Shown: positions 18,148-26,627, numbered from the stretch's first letter. The stretch is 64,000 nt of DNA from Flavobacterium reichenbachii (GCF_002217435.1 NZ_MUHF01000016.1:62001-126000), one strand, 5' to 3'. The notes: generated from the letters alone by a model not told the origin. Numbers and translations: made by a program.

Positions 18148-19398
18148 TTAAGATGCTTTTATTTTGAATACTTTTTCGATCCATTCGATGCTTTCATCGA
18201 CCATGGTGTCGTCGTCTTTTAAGTGATTCGCAAAATGAGTAGTGATTTTCTGAATGATTCTGTTGCTGATGATTTCAGCTTGTGCTTCATTAAAATCGGT
18301 GATTTTTCTGCTTTGAAAATCTAATTCCGAATTTTTAATGGCATTCAGTTTTTCTTTTAAAGCATTTATGGTTGGAGCAAATTTGCGTCCTTTCATCCAG
18401 GTTACAAATTCTTCTTTAATTTCTTCGATAATCGCTTCTGCAGCAGGAATATGTAACTTTCTGTTTTCTAAAGTTTCGTCTGTCAGCTGAGATAAATAAT
18501 CCATGTGGATCAAAGTGACACCTTCTAAATCCTCTACATTTTCATGAACGTTTTTTGGAATCGATAAATCTAAAATCAATAAAGGTTTTTTAAGATTTAA
18601 AATCGCTTTGTCAACCGTTGGGTTTTGTGCGCCCGTTGCCACAACGACAACATCGGCTTTTTGAAGTTCAAGGTGTAATTCAGAATAATCTTTAACAATC
18701 AAATTTAGTTTTCCAGCTAATTTTTCTGCTTTGTCTTTTGTACGGTTGATTAAAGTAATATGTTCGTTTTTAGTGTGTTTAACTAAATTCTCACAAGTAT
18801 TTCTTCCAATTTTTCCTGTACCAAAAAGCAAAATATTTTTATTGCTGATGTCTTCTACATTTTTAAGAATGTATTGTACCGATGCAAAAGAAACCGAAGT
18901 GGCGCCAGAGCTAATCTCCGTTTCATTTTTAATTCTTTTACTCGCCTGAATTACCGCATTTACCAATCTTTCCATAAAAGTATTGGCTAAACCATAAGAT
19001 TTTGAGTGGATAAAACTGGTTTTTATTTGAGATATAATTTCAAAATCGCCGAGAATCTGACTGTCTAAACCAGTTCCAACGCGAAAAAGATGATTAATAG
19101 CTTCCTGATTTTTATAAACAAAACCCACTTTCTGAAAAGCATCAACAGAACCGTTGCTGTTATCACAAATAAGTTTTATTAATTGAAAAGGGTGTTCAGC
19201 AAAACCGTAGATCTCGGTTCTGTTGCATGTCGAAGTGACAAGTAAACTTTCTATTCCTTCAGCTTTAGCTTGTTCCAGCAAACGCGTTTTGGCGATTGTA
19301 TCCAAACTAAATTGACCTCTTACCTCAGCATCAGCTTTTTTGTAACTCAGACCAACTGAGTAAAAATAAAGGTGTTTCGGTACGTTATTGTTTTCCAT
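18148..19398 (-). CDS. hemA: glutamyl-tRNA reductase
   Basis: The enzyme performs the first step of C5 haem synthesis, reducing Glu-tRNA(Glu) to glutamate-1-semialdehyde with NADPH. The start at 19398 gives 416 residues. The catalytic Cys58 lies in SLLVTSTCNRTEIYG, the NADPH-binding loop is LLFGTGKIGRN, and the C-terminal dimerisation helices are present. It heads the haem operon. A TAATTTTG sequence on this strand at 19423-19430, about 25 nt upstream, is a good -7 element. hemL, needed for the next step, is not in the window. Confidence 0.97.
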   Translation of the reverse strand: MENNNVPKHLYFYSVGLSYKKADAEVRGQFSLDTIAKTRLLEQAKAEGIESLLVTSTCNRTEIYGFAEHPFQLIKLICDNSNGSVDAFQKVGFVYKNQEAINHLFRVGTGLDSQILGDFEIISQIKTSFIHSKSYGLANTFMERLVNAVIQASKRIKNETEISSGATSVSFASVQYILKNVEDISNKNILLFGTGKIGRNTCENLVKHTKNEHITLINRTKDKAEKLAGKLNLIVKDYSELHLELQKADVVVVATGAQNPTVDKAILNLKKPLLILDLSIPKNVHENVEDLEGVTLIHMDYLSQLTDETLENRKLHIPAAEAIIEEIKEEFVTWMKGRKFAPTINALKEKLNAIKNSELDFQSRKITDFNEAQAEIISNRIIQKITTHFANHLKDDDTMVDESIEWIEKVFKIKAS

Positions 19399-19422
19399 AA
19401 ATTCACTTTCATAAAAGTGCAA

Positions 19423-19430
19423 CAAAATTA
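19423..19430 (-). promoter_or_regulatory. candidate -7 element of the hemA promoter
   Basis: On the minus strand the sequence reads TAATTTTG, matching the Bacteroidetes TAnnTTTG consensus, 25 nt before the hemA ATG. No convincing -33 TTTG was found at the right distance, so the call is tentative. The hemA-araC intergenic region also holds two palindromes, ACCTA-AA-TAGGT at 19494-19505 and TTTAGA-N5-TCTAAA at 19563-19579, that could be operators. Confidence 0.45.
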
Positions 19431-19625
19431 TTACTATAGCATTGATAAAAATAACGCTGCAGGTGCTTTTTATGTCGCTGTATGATTTTTTGAACCTAAA
19501 TAGGTGTTTTTGAGTAAAAAGAAGTATTTTTGTAGCAAAATCAATTGGTTACAAAGGGTTTGTTTAGAGTGATTCTAAATAACATTTCGCTTTTGATCCG
19601 ATTTTAGTTTTAAAAAAATATCGCT

Positions 19626-20498
19626 ATGAGTTCTCAAGAAATTATAAAAATTGAAGACGACTTTACGCTTATCCGTTTTCAAAACGATAGTTTAGAACCC
19701 TTTTCTGCACAGCATGAAATAGGTACTGGGCTGATACAGTTTCACTTTGGAATAAAAGGGAATGCAAAATTTTTGTTCAATCAAGGCAGTTATGCTCTAG
19801 AATTGAAAGAAGAAAAATCGCTGCTTTTATACAATCCGCAAAAAGAATTACCGCTCAATTTAGAACTCGCTCCAAATTCCTGGGTGATTTCGGTTATTGT
19901 ATCGATCAAAAAATTTCACGCGTTATTTTCTGCGGAAGCGGATTATATTACTTTTTTAAGTCCTGATAATAAGGATAAAAAGTATTATAACGAAGGAAAT
20001 ATAAGTCCGTCCATGGCCATTGTTTTGAGTCAGTTGTTTCATTATAACCTTCATCCATCGATAAAAAACCTTTATTATAAAGGAAAAGGATATGAATTAC
20101 TGAGTTTGTATTTTAACAGAACCGAAGATCCAAATGCAGAACAATGTCCGTTTTTGATTGATGAAGACAATGTTTTGAAAATCAGAAAAGCCAAAGAAAT
20201 CATCATCGCCAATATGGCCGAACCGCCGGGATTACAAGAACTGGCAGATGAAATTGGTTTGAATTTGAAGAAACTCAAAATGGGTTTCAAACAAATTTAC
20301 GGCGATACAGTTTATGGTTTTCTATTCGATTACAAAATGGATTTCGCCCGAAAACTTCTCGACAGCGGATCATATAATGTAAACGAAGTTGGACTGAAAA
20401 TTGGCTACAGCACCGGAAGCCACTTTATAGCGGCGTTCAAGAAAAAGTTTGCCACAACTCCAAAAAAGTATTTGATGTCGATTAATACGAATGTTTAA
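19626..20498 (+). CDS. AraC family transcriptional regulator
   Basis: This 290-residue regulator has an N-terminal cupin-like sensing domain (residues 1-170, unspecific) and a C-terminal AraC/XylS DNA-binding domain with two helix-turn-helix units. The first is LQELADEIGLNLKKLKMGFK and the second VNEVGLKIGYSTGSHFIAAF, followed by KKKFATTPKKYL. It diverges from hemA and precedes hemH, so control of the haem genes is a reasonable inference. The same-strand gap to hemH and the 227-nt shared upstream region would carry its sites. The ligand is unknown. Confidence 0.88.
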   Translation: MSSQEIIKIEDDFTLIRFQNDSLEPFSAQHEIGTGLIQFHFGIKGNAKFLFNQGSYALELKEEKSLLLYNPQKELPLNLELAPNSWVISVIVSIKKFHALFSAEADYITFLSPDNKDKKYYNEGNISPSMAIVLSQLFHYNLHPSIKNLYYKGKGYELLSLYFNRTEDPNAEQCPFLIDEDNVLKIRKAKEIIIANMAEPPGLQELADEIGLNLKKLKMGFKQIYGDTVYGFLFDYKMDFARKLLDSGSYNVNEVGLKIGYSTGSHFIAAFKKKFATTPKKYLMSINTNV

Positions 20499-20507
20499 GT
20501 TTTCTTT

Positions 20508-20538
20508 CGCCACTAATTTCACAAATTAGCACGAATTT
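20508..20538. repeat. CACAAATT-type palindromic spacer
   Basis: Directly after the araC stop the sequence contains the inverted repeat CTAATTT-CAC-AAATTAG flanked by GCCA and CACGAATT. The same words make the long palindrome at 31848-31959 and the segment near 61756-61815. A member of a dispersed spacer family is the best description; a weak terminator role is possible. Confidence 0.5.
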
Positions 20539-20690
20539 AAAATCTGCTGAATCTGCGAGAAAATTTTAAAAAAATATATTGATAGCAAATTGATTTTCTA
20601 TATTCAACAATAAATAAAAAATAACATTTATCATATTTCCAAAAAGTTGTACAAACTACTTTTGACGAAAATTTAAACAAAAACAAAAAG

Positions 20691-20718
20691 CTTAAAGCCT
20701 AAAGCTTAAAGCCTAAAG
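20691..20718. repeat. 14-nt tandem repeat upstream of hemH
   Basis: Two exact tandem copies of CTTAAAGCCTAAAG occupy 20691-20718, ending 14 nt before the hemH start codon. This lies in the 5' leader of the ferrochelatase message. Copy-number change here could alter translation. Another tandem repeat with the same 14-nt period lies just after hemH. Confidence 0.7.
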
Positions 20719-20732
20719 CAAAAAAAACAATA

Positions 20733-21746
20733 ATGAAAGGCGTATTATTAGTAAACTTAGGATCTCCAGAAAGTCCAACACCAAAAGATGTAAAACCGTA
20801 TTTAGACGAATTTTTAATGGATAAATACGTAATTGATGTTCCATTTTTGTTGAGAGCCTTTTTAGTTCGCGGAATTATTTTAAGAAAAAGACCAGAAGAA
20901 TCTGCGCATGCTTATGCAAAAATTTGGTGGGAAGAAGGCTCGCCTTTAGTAGTGCTGTCTGAAAGAATGCAGAAAAAAGTACAGCCTTTGGTAAATGTTC
21001 CTGTAGCTTTGGCAATGCGTTACGGAAGTATGACGATCGAAAAAGGACTTCAGGAATTACATGAAAAAGGAGTTACAGAAGTAATGCTTTTTCCGTTATA
21101 TCCGCAATATGCGATGGCTTCGACTTTGACTATTTTAGTAAAAGCGGAGGAAATTCGTAAGAAGAAATTTCCGCACATGACTTTTACCGATGTTCCGGCA
21201 TTTTATAACAAACCAGATTATATCAAGAATTTAGCAGATTCAATTCAGAAACATTTAGTTGGTTATGATTACGATCATTTGTTGTTTTCATATCACGGAA
21301 TTCCGGAGCGCCATATTCGTAAAACTGATGTAACCAAATCACATTGTAAAATTGACGGTTCTTGCTGCAACACACCTTCAGCGGCGCATGATTTTTGTTA
21401 CCGTCATCAATGCTACGAGACCACAAAACAAGTCGTTAAATTATTAGGACTTCCGGAAGATAAATACAGCCTGACTTTTCAATCTCGTTTGGCGGGAGAC
21501 AAATGGTTAGAACCTTATACCGACATTGAAATAGATAAAATGCCGGCAAAAGGAATTAAAAAGTTAGCCGTTGTAACGCCTGCTTTCGTTTCGGATTGTC
21601 TTGAAACTCTTGAAGAAATCGCTATGCGCGCCAAAGAAGATTTTGAAGCGAATGGAGGAGAGGAGTTCCTTGCAATTCCGTGTTTGAATGATGACGACGA
21701 ATGGTGTCAAACTGTTGGGAATTGGATTAATGATTGGGCTAAGTAG
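20733..21746 (+). CDS. hemH: ferrochelatase
   Basis: The enzyme inserts Fe2+ into protoporphyrin IX to make protohaem. The 337 residues carry the catalytic His in LLFSYHGIPERH (about residue 187) and the C-terminal Glu-rich metal-path helix SDCLETLEEIAMRA. An internal Cys-rich segment, SHCKIDGSCCNTPSAAHDFC followed by YRHQC (about 202-229), has five or more Cys. That is more than a catalytic role needs and could hold an iron-sulfur cluster, as in some bacterial ferrochelatases. It is preceded and followed by 14-nt tandem repeats. Confidence 0.96.
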   Translation: MKGVLLVNLGSPESPTPKDVKPYLDEFLMDKYVIDVPFLLRAFLVRGIILRKRPEESAHAYAKIWWEEGSPLVVLSERMQKKVQPLVNVPVALAMRYGSMTIEKGLQELHEKGVTEVMLFPLYPQYAMASTLTILVKAEEIRKKKFPHMTFTDVPAFYNKPDYIKNLADSIQKHLVGYDYDHLLFSYHGIPERHIRKTDVTKSHCKIDGSCCNTPSAAHDFCYRHQCYETTKQVVKLLGLPEDKYSLTFQSRLAGDKWLEPYTDIEIDKMPAKGIKKLAVVTPAFVSDCLETLEEIAMRAKEDFEANGGEEFLAIPCLNDDDEWCQTVGNWINDWAK

Positions 21747-21795
21747 AAGCAAGAAGATAGAAGCAAGAAGATAGAAGAAAGAAGATAGAAAAAGA
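21745..21795. repeat. 14-nt tandem repeat between hemH and the YcxB-like gene
   Basis: Three and a half copies of AGAAGCAAGAAGAT (the third with one change) start inside the hemH stop codon and run almost to the next gene. The sequence is purine-only on this strand apart from the T and C of each unit. The period equals that of the repeat upstream of hemH although the sequence differs. Confidence 0.75.
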
Positions 21796-21809
21796 TTAAA
21801 CATTATTTT

Positions 21810-22346
21810 ATGCGTTTTGAAATCCCATTTAATGAGAAAATTTCAAGAGAACAATCGGTATTTCTTTTTAATATGCATTGGAAAGAAGCACTAAAAAAAA
21901 ACAAAAACTCACTCTACATTGGTGTTGCAATTACTTTATTGGGAGCCTTAATAATTTATGGAAAAAATAATATAGGTTTTCTTTTTATTGGGATCGGAGC
22001 TTATTTACTGCTTAATTTCATTAATCATAGGCGCTTTTATAATCAGAATAAAAAGATATACTTTAAAACAGTTGACGATAATATTAGTGGACGTCTTTCT
22101 CAAAAATCTTTTGCTGTATGGGAGTTTCTGGAGGATAACTTTTGTTATTCCAATTATAAATTTGATTTGAAAATTAAATGGGAAACTATCAAGACTTTTA
22201 AAGTTATTAATGACTATATAATCTTAGAATTAAGAGATAGTATTGCTTGTAATTTTATTCTTGAAAAAGAGGAAGTTGGAATAGAAGACTTTGAAAAAAT
22301 TATTGTTTTTATGGAATCAAAAATTAAAAAGAATGGAGTATTATAA
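21810..22346 (+). CDS. YcxB-like membrane protein
   Basis: This 178-residue protein has two adjacent membrane segments (about 36-51 and 55-70) followed by a soluble beta-rich domain (KSFAVWEFLEDNFCYSN, KWETIKTFKVINDYIILEL). The layout matches YcxB-like proteins of unknown function. The end of the gene overlaps the hemJ start by 14 nt, so it is likely co-translated with hemJ. Nothing in it suggests a haem-related activity. Confidence 0.7.
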   Translation: MRFEIPFNEKISREQSVFLFNMHWKEALKKNKNSLYIGVAITLLGALIIYGKNNIGFLFIGIGAYLLLNFINHRRFYNQNKKIYFKTVDDNISGRLSQKSFAVWEFLEDNFCYSNYKFDLKIKWETIKTFKVINDYIILELRDSIACNFILEKEEVGIEDFEKIIVFMESKIKKNGVL

Positions 22347-22881
22347 TTATCTAAAATCATTACACATAATCTTCGTACTAACTTGGTTTGTAGGCTTATT
22401 TAATATAGTACGCTTATTTGTGTATCAAATTGAAGCTAACGGTAAACCATCTCCGGAAAAGGAAATTTTGCAGGCGCAATTCAAAATAATGAGTTATCGT
22501 TTATGGTATATTATTACTTGGCCATCTGCTATTTTAGCAAGCATTTTTGCTTTTTGGATGTTGTTTTTTACCGATTTAGGAAATGCCTGGCTCAAAATGC
22601 CTTGGATGCATATAAAATTAGGTTTCGTTTTTCTTTTGTATTTGTATCATTTAAGATGCCATCAGATTTTCAGGCAATTGCAAAATGATGAAGTAAAATA
22701 TTCGAGTAACTATATGCGTTTATGGAATGAAGGCGCAACGATTATATTGTTTGCAATTGTTTTTTTAGTAGTTTTAAAAAGTGCCTTCAATTGGATTTTC
22801 GGAGTGGTCGGAATCATTTTATTTTCAGTTTTACTGATGCTTGGTTTTAAATTTTACAAAAGAATTAGAGAGAAAAAATAG
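22333..22881 (+). CDS. hemJ: protoporphyrinogen IX oxidase HemJ
   Basis: HemJ is an inner-membrane, haem-containing enzyme that oxidises protoporphyrinogen IX to protoporphyrin IX, replacing HemG or HemY. The ATG at 22333 gives 182 residues. The start matches the family with YLKSLHIIFVLTWFVGLF (conserved His10 and Trp), then RLFVYQ, MSYRLWYIITWP and HIKLGFVFLLYLYH with its conserved His, Lys and YH. Four to five membrane helices are predicted. It lies downstream of hemH, completing the late haem steps on this strand. Confidence 0.9.
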   Translation: MEYYNYLKSLHIIFVLTWFVGLFNIVRLFVYQIEANGKPSPEKEILQAQFKIMSYRLWYIITWPSAILASIFAFWMLFFTDLGNAWLKMPWMHIKLGFVFLLYLYHLRCHQIFRQLQNDEVKYSSNYMRLWNEGATIILFAIVFLVVLKSAFNWIFGVVGIILFSVLLMLGFKFYKRIREKK

Positions 22882-22887
22882 TTTTTT

Positions 22888-22949
22888 GTTTCAGGTTTCA
22901 AGTTTCAGGTTACAAATCGCAACGGAACATGAAACTTTAAACCTGAAAC
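22888..22949. repeat. inverted repeat between hemJ and the histidine kinase gene
   Basis: The left arm GTTTCAGGTTTCAAGTTTCA (22888-22907) pairs with the right arm TGAAACTTTAAACCTGAAAC (22930-22949) with a single mismatch and a 22-nt loop. The arms themselves are built of repeated TTTCAGG words. It begins 7 nt after the hemJ stop and may be a terminator or RNA-stability element, but it lacks a final T-run. Confidence 0.65.
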
Positions 22950-22967
22950 AAAAGAAAACAAACAATA

Positions 22968-24440
22968 ATGCAAAACAACATAAAAATGTCAATGCTTTCC
23001 CTTCGTACCAGGATTTTCCTGTCGATGATTGTATTGATTGTTGTGGCATCATTTTTATTGGCTTCGATTTCGATTATTCAGTTTAAAACCGAAGCCAAAG
23101 AATATCATCAGGAACGGTTAGAACGAAAAGAAAATGCGGTAAAAGAACACATTAATTATGTGCTTTCAACCACAACTTATCCGCTGAAAACCGGAAATCT
23201 AGATTTAATCTTCAAAGATAAAATTCACGAGTTAGCGCAGATTCATAAAATCGAAATCAACATTTACAGCCTTGACGGAAAACTGCTCAAATCCTCTAAA
23301 GAATCTTTTGCAGTTGATAAAGTCGCGCCTCCTATTCCGGTTTATATTCTAAAATTAGTTCGTTCGTCTATAGAAAAACGTTTTGTCGATATTAAAACAA
23401 TAGATGGAGTTAAGAACAGATCATCTTACAGCTTAATAAAAGACGAAAAATTTAAACCTCTTGGAGTTTTAAACCTGCCTTACTTAGAAGATGACGGTTA
23501 TTATGACAACGAGTTAAATACTTTCCTGATTCGGTTAAGCCAGGTATATTCTTTTATGCTTATAGTGGCTTTTGCATTGGCTTATTTCCTTTCAACTTAT
23601 ATTACAAAATCGCTTAAAACTATTTCTGATAAACTTGAAGAAACGAATCTGGATCAGAAAAACGAAAAAATTGTACTTGAAGCAAACAGCAAAGAAGTCA
23701 ACTTCCTGATAAAAGCTTACAACGGAATGGTTGACAAACTCGAAACCAGTGCTGTAAAACTGGCGCAAAGTGAGCGTGAAGAGGCGTGGCGTGAAATGGC
23801 AAAACAAGTAGCGCATGAAATCAAAAATCCGCTTACGCCAATGCGTTTAACTGTGCAGAGTTTTCAGCGAAAGTTTGATCCAACAGATCCAGACGTAAAG
23901 CAAAAAATGAATGATTATTCAGAAACTTTGATTCAGCAGATTGATACCATGACTGCTGTAGCTTCTGCTTTTTCAAACTTTGCATCGATGCCTGCGCAGC
24001 AAAACGAAACGTTGAATGTTGTTGAGGTTGTCGAATTGGCTTTGGATATTTTTAATGAGGATTACATTTCCTTTGAAAGCGATGAAGATGAAATTATTTC
24101 TAAAATGGACAGAACACAGTTGATTCGTGTGATTACCAATTTGGTTAAAAATGCAACACAGGCAATTCCTGAAAGCCAATTTAATAAATCGATTGTCGTT
24201 ACAGTTAAACGAAGAAATAATAATGTTGAGATTGCTGTAAAGGATAACGGAATCGGAATTCAAAAAATGGATATCGGAAGAATTTTTGAACCAAAATTTA
24301 CAACTAAAACCAGCGGAATGGGACTTGGTTTGGGAATTATCAAAAACATTATCGAAAATTACAAAGGAACAATTATCTTTGAATCAACTTACGGAAAAGG
24401 AACCACTTTTATAGTTTCTCTGCCTATCACAAACTCCTAA
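22968..24440 (+). CDS. sensor histidine kinase, NtrY-like
   Basis: This membrane-bound histidine kinase has 490 residues. A first membrane helix (about 14-36) leads to an extracytoplasmic sensing region of about 140 residues and a second helix near 187-208. A HAMP-like linker follows, then the phosphoacceptor His283 in QVAHEIKNPLTPMRL and an ATPase domain with NLVKNATQAI (N box), VKDNGIGI (G1) and GMGLGLGIIKN (G2). The PLTPMRL flavour resembles NtrY. No response regulator gene lies next to it, so its partner is unknown. The start may also be the internal ATG two codons after KM. Confidence 0.9.
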   Translation: MQNNIKMSMLSLRTRIFLSMIVLIVVASFLLASISIIQFKTEAKEYHQERLERKENAVKEHINYVLSTTTYPLKTGNLDLIFKDKIHELAQIHKIEINIYSLDGKLLKSSKESFAVDKVAPPIPVYILKLVRSSIEKRFVDIKTIDGVKNRSSYSLIKDEKFKPLGVLNLPYLEDDGYYDNELNTFLIRLSQVYSFMLIVAFALAYFLSTYITKSLKTISDKLEETNLDQKNEKIVLEANSKEVNFLIKAYNGMVDKLETSAVKLAQSEREEAWREMAKQVAHEIKNPLTPMRLTVQSFQRKFDPTDPDVKQKMNDYSETLIQQIDTMTAVASAFSNFASMPAQQNETLNVVEVVELALDIFNEDYISFESDEDEIISKMDRTQLIRVITNLVKNATQAIPESQFNKSIVVTVKRRNNNVEIAVKDNGIGIQKMDIGRIFEPKFTTKTSGMGLGLGIIKNIIENYKGTIIFESTYGKGTTFIVSLPITNS

Positions 24441-24450
24441 AAAAAGTATC

Positions 24451-25233
24451 ATGAATTACGAAAATCTTTTAATTTCTATTGAAGAAAACATTGCTGTTGT
24501 TACTATTAATCGTCCAACAAAACTTAATGCTTTAAATAAAGAAACCATAAGTGACTTAAGTAAAGCACTAAAAGTATTGGGAAAAAACAATGATGTTCGA
24601 GTAATTATAATTACAGGAATTGGAGAAAAAGCGTTTGTGGCCGGAGCAGATATCTCTGAGTTTGCTAATTATACTATAATAGAAGGAGCGCAGTTAGCTG
24701 CCGAAGGTCAGGAATCACTGTTTGATTATATTGAAAATTTAAAAAAACCGGTTATCGCAGCAGTCAATGGTTTTGCTCTTGGAGGCGGTTTAGAACTTGC
24801 AATGGCATGTCATTTTAGAATTGCATCTGATAATGCCAAAATGGGACTTCCGGAAGTAAGTTTAGGTTTGATTCCGGGTTACGGAGGAACACAGCGTTTA
24901 CCGCAATTAGTAGGTAAAGGCCGTGCAATGGAAATGATTATGACTGCCGGAATGATAACTGCAGAAGAAGCAATACAGTACGGTTTGGTAAATCATGTAG
25001 TATCGCAGACAGAGCTATTGTCTTTTACAAAAACTATTGCTCAAAAAATTATTAAAAATGCGCCTTTTGCAATCGGCAAAGCGATTAAAGCAATCAATGC
25101 TAATTTTGCAGACGGAAAAAACGGTTTTGACACTGAAATTAAATCATTCGGAAAATGTTTCGGAACTCAGGATTTTAAAGAAGGTACAACAGCATTTTTA
25201 GAAAAACGTAAAGCTGAATTTACAGGAAAATAA
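24451..25233 (+). CDS. enoyl-CoA hydratase/isomerase family protein
   Basis: This is a crotonase-fold enzyme of 260 residues, predicted to hydrate 2-enoyl-CoA in fatty acid or amino acid breakdown. The oxyanion-hole segments are AGADISEF (65-71) and NGFALGGGLELAMAC. Both catalytic Glu residues are present, Glu115 in GGLELA and Glu135 in GLPEVSLGLIPGYGGTQRL, favouring hydratase over isomerase activity. It follows the kinase gene by 10 nt, so it is probably co-transcribed. The exact acyl substrate cannot be told. Confidence 0.9.
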   Translation: MNYENLLISIEENIAVVTINRPTKLNALNKETISDLSKALKVLGKNNDVRVIIITGIGEKAFVAGADISEFANYTIIEGAQLAAEGQESLFDYIENLKKPVIAAVNGFALGGGLELAMACHFRIASDNAKMGLPEVSLGLIPGYGGTQRLPQLVGKGRAMEMIMTAGMITAEEAIQYGLVNHVVSQTELLSFTKTIAQKIIKNAPFAIGKAIKAINANFADGKNGFDTEIKSFGKCFGTQDFKEGTTAFLEKRKAEFTGK

Positions 25234-25236
25234 AGT

Positions 25237-25329
25237 TTTAACCGCAAAGTCGCTAAGATTTACGCAAGGTTCACAAAGTTTAAATTTCTTGTGTCCTTTG
25301 CGAAAAACTTTGCGACCTTTGCGGTTAAA
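25237..25329. repeat. imperfect palindrome of AACCGCAAAG / CTTTGCGGTT words
   Basis: The left end TTTAACCGCAAAGTCGC pairs with the right end GCGACCTTTGCGGTTAAA (one bulged C). Between them lie internal CGCAAGG / CCTTTGCG words, so the whole spacer could fold as one RNA stem. Just downstream, 25346-25390, short AGAACCTTA words repeat. This belongs to the CAAAGGTT spacer family. Confidence 0.6.
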
Positions 25330-25394
25330 TAATTAAATAAAGGTTTTAAAAACTTAGAACCTTAGTATCTCAGAACCTTAGAACCTTAAAAAAA

Positions 25395-25793
25395 ATGTAC
25401 GAACCAATATTTGCCCTTTTTTGTGAACGCGTTAAAGAAAGTATTCAAGCTGGAACTTTCGCTAAACTAACTTTGGCAAAAACAATAGGCGATACCGAGA
25501 TCAAAAATATTTACTTCCGTTTGGTTTTAAATGAAGATAATACCTTTTCAATATCATTAACAACTCGTTATAAAACAGAAGAAATCGAAAGCATTCATAC
25601 TCTCGATGAAGCGTTATTGGTTTTGGGAACTTATATTAAGAATCCGTTTTTAACGGCACTCTTATTTACTACAGACAATGATGTGACTTTTAAAGTAAAC
25701 AAGAAAAACGCAGGAAGCATTATCGAGCAGGAACCTACTTTTAAAAATGCTTCGCCAGTAATGCTGGAAATGATTGAAAAAGGAATTGTTTAA
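25395..25793 (+). CDS. hypothetical protein, 132 residues
   Basis: This is a soluble protein of 132 residues with no recognised domain. The pattern is an N-terminal helix (EPIFALFCERVKESIQAG), alternating strands (IKNIYFRLVLNEDNTFSISL) and a long C-terminal region. It appears to be a genuine coding region by codon use and has a normal ATG. It stands alone between a spacer repeat and a bidirectional hairpin. No function is proposed. Confidence 0.65.
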   Translation: MYEPIFALFCERVKESIQAGTFAKLTLAKTIGDTEIKNIYFRLVLNEDNTFSISLTTRYKTEEIESIHTLDEALLVLGTYIKNPFLTALLFTTDNDVTFKVNKKNAGSIIEQEPTFKNASPVMLEMIEKGIV

Positions 25794-25808
25794 AATAAAA
25801 TATTGCGT

Positions 25809-25841
25809 GCAACGGATTATCCCGAAATTTCGGGACGTTGC
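25809..25841. terminator. bidirectional hairpin between convergent genes
   Basis: A perfect 16-nt palindrome TCCCGAAATTTCGGGA (25820-25835) is enclosed by arms GCAAC and GTTGC. It lies 16 nt after the hypothetical gene and 34 nt before the stop of the opposing regulator gene, consistent with a shared terminator. Confidence 0.7.
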
Positions 25842-25874
25842 CCAAAACGTTTGTGCATCTCTTTGAATCCTCTT

Positions 25875-26528
25875 CTAAACCAGCTTTACAAACAGATTAG
25901 AAGCGATTTTATTCGAAATAGATAATTCGCGTCCGTCAACTTTTATTTTTACCGATAAGTCGAAAGATTCTTTAGATAAAAATTCGATTTTAGAACCCAA
26001 TGCAATTTCCTGCTTGTCCAGATATTTCAAAAATTCTGATGAGGTATCTTTTACTCCCACACAAACTCCGATTTGTTTTTCTTCTAATTCAGATAAAAGC
26101 TGTTTTTCGATTTTAATGATTCTTCCGTTTGCATCCGGAATCGGATCTCCGTGTGGATCTTCAGTCGGATTTCCAAGGAAATCATCCAAACGGTTAATTA
26201 ACTGCTCAGACTTAATGTGTTCCAATTGTTCGGCAATATCATGAACCTCATCCCAGCTGAAATTAAGTTTTTCAACCAAAAACACTTCCCACAAACGATG
26301 TTTTCTAACGATCATTTTGGCAGCCAACTTTCCGTTTTCTGTTAACGAAACACCTTGATATTTTTTATAATTAACCAAATCTTTGTCTGCCAGCTTTTTA
26401 AGCATATCAGTCACAGAAGAAGCTTTCGTTTCCATTATTTCGGCAATGGCATTGGTGCTGACTTCAGTTTCTAACGAAGCAGTTAAGTGATATATAGATT
26501 TTAGATAATTTTCTTCTGAAAAGGTCAT
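25875..26528 (-). CDS. mntR: DtxR/MntR family metal-dependent regulator
   Basis: This metal-sensing repressor has 217 residues. An N-terminal winged helix (SFSEEN..-type start, ENYLKSIYHLTASLETEVST, then AIAEIMETKASSVTDMLKKL) is followed by the metal-binding and dimerisation domain (RKHRLWEVFLVEKLNFSWDE, AEQLEHIKSEQLINRLDDFLG). A C-terminal FeoA/SH3-like domain covers about 145-217. Cys occurs in the C-terminal part but not the DtxR primary site, so Mn or Fe is open. It lies downstream of the NRAMP gene on the same strand, which makes Mn control plausible; the symbol is by analogy. Confidence 0.8.
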   Translation of the reverse strand: MTFSEENYLKSIYHLTASLETEVSTNAIAEIMETKASSVTDMLKKLADKDLVNYKKYQGVSLTENGKLAAKMIVRKHRLWEVFLVEKLNFSWDEVHDIAEQLEHIKSEQLINRLDDFLGNPTEDPHGDPIPDANGRIIKIEKQLLSELEEKQIGVCVGVKDTSSEFLKYLDKQEIALGSKIEFLSKESFDLSVKIKVDGRELSISNKIASNLFVKLV

Positions 26529-26540
26529 TTTTTATTTTTA

Positions 26541-26619
26541 GAGGTTCAAAGTGGCAGAGGTACAAAGGTTCAGAGTTTAAAACCTTTGTCGCTTTGAACC
26601 TCTGAACCTTTGTTCCTTT
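26541..26619. repeat. CAAAGGTT palindromic spacer between NRAMP and regulator genes
   Basis: The left half GAGGTTCAAAGTGGCAGAGG then TACAAAGGTTCAGAG pairs with the right half AACCTTTGTCGCTTTGAACC then TCTGAACCTTTGT. It nearly fills the 99-nt gap between the DtxR-family start and the NRAMP stop and could fold into a long imperfect RNA hairpin. A member of the CAAAGGTT family. Confidence 0.65.
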
Positions 26620-26627
26620 TAGCGGAA

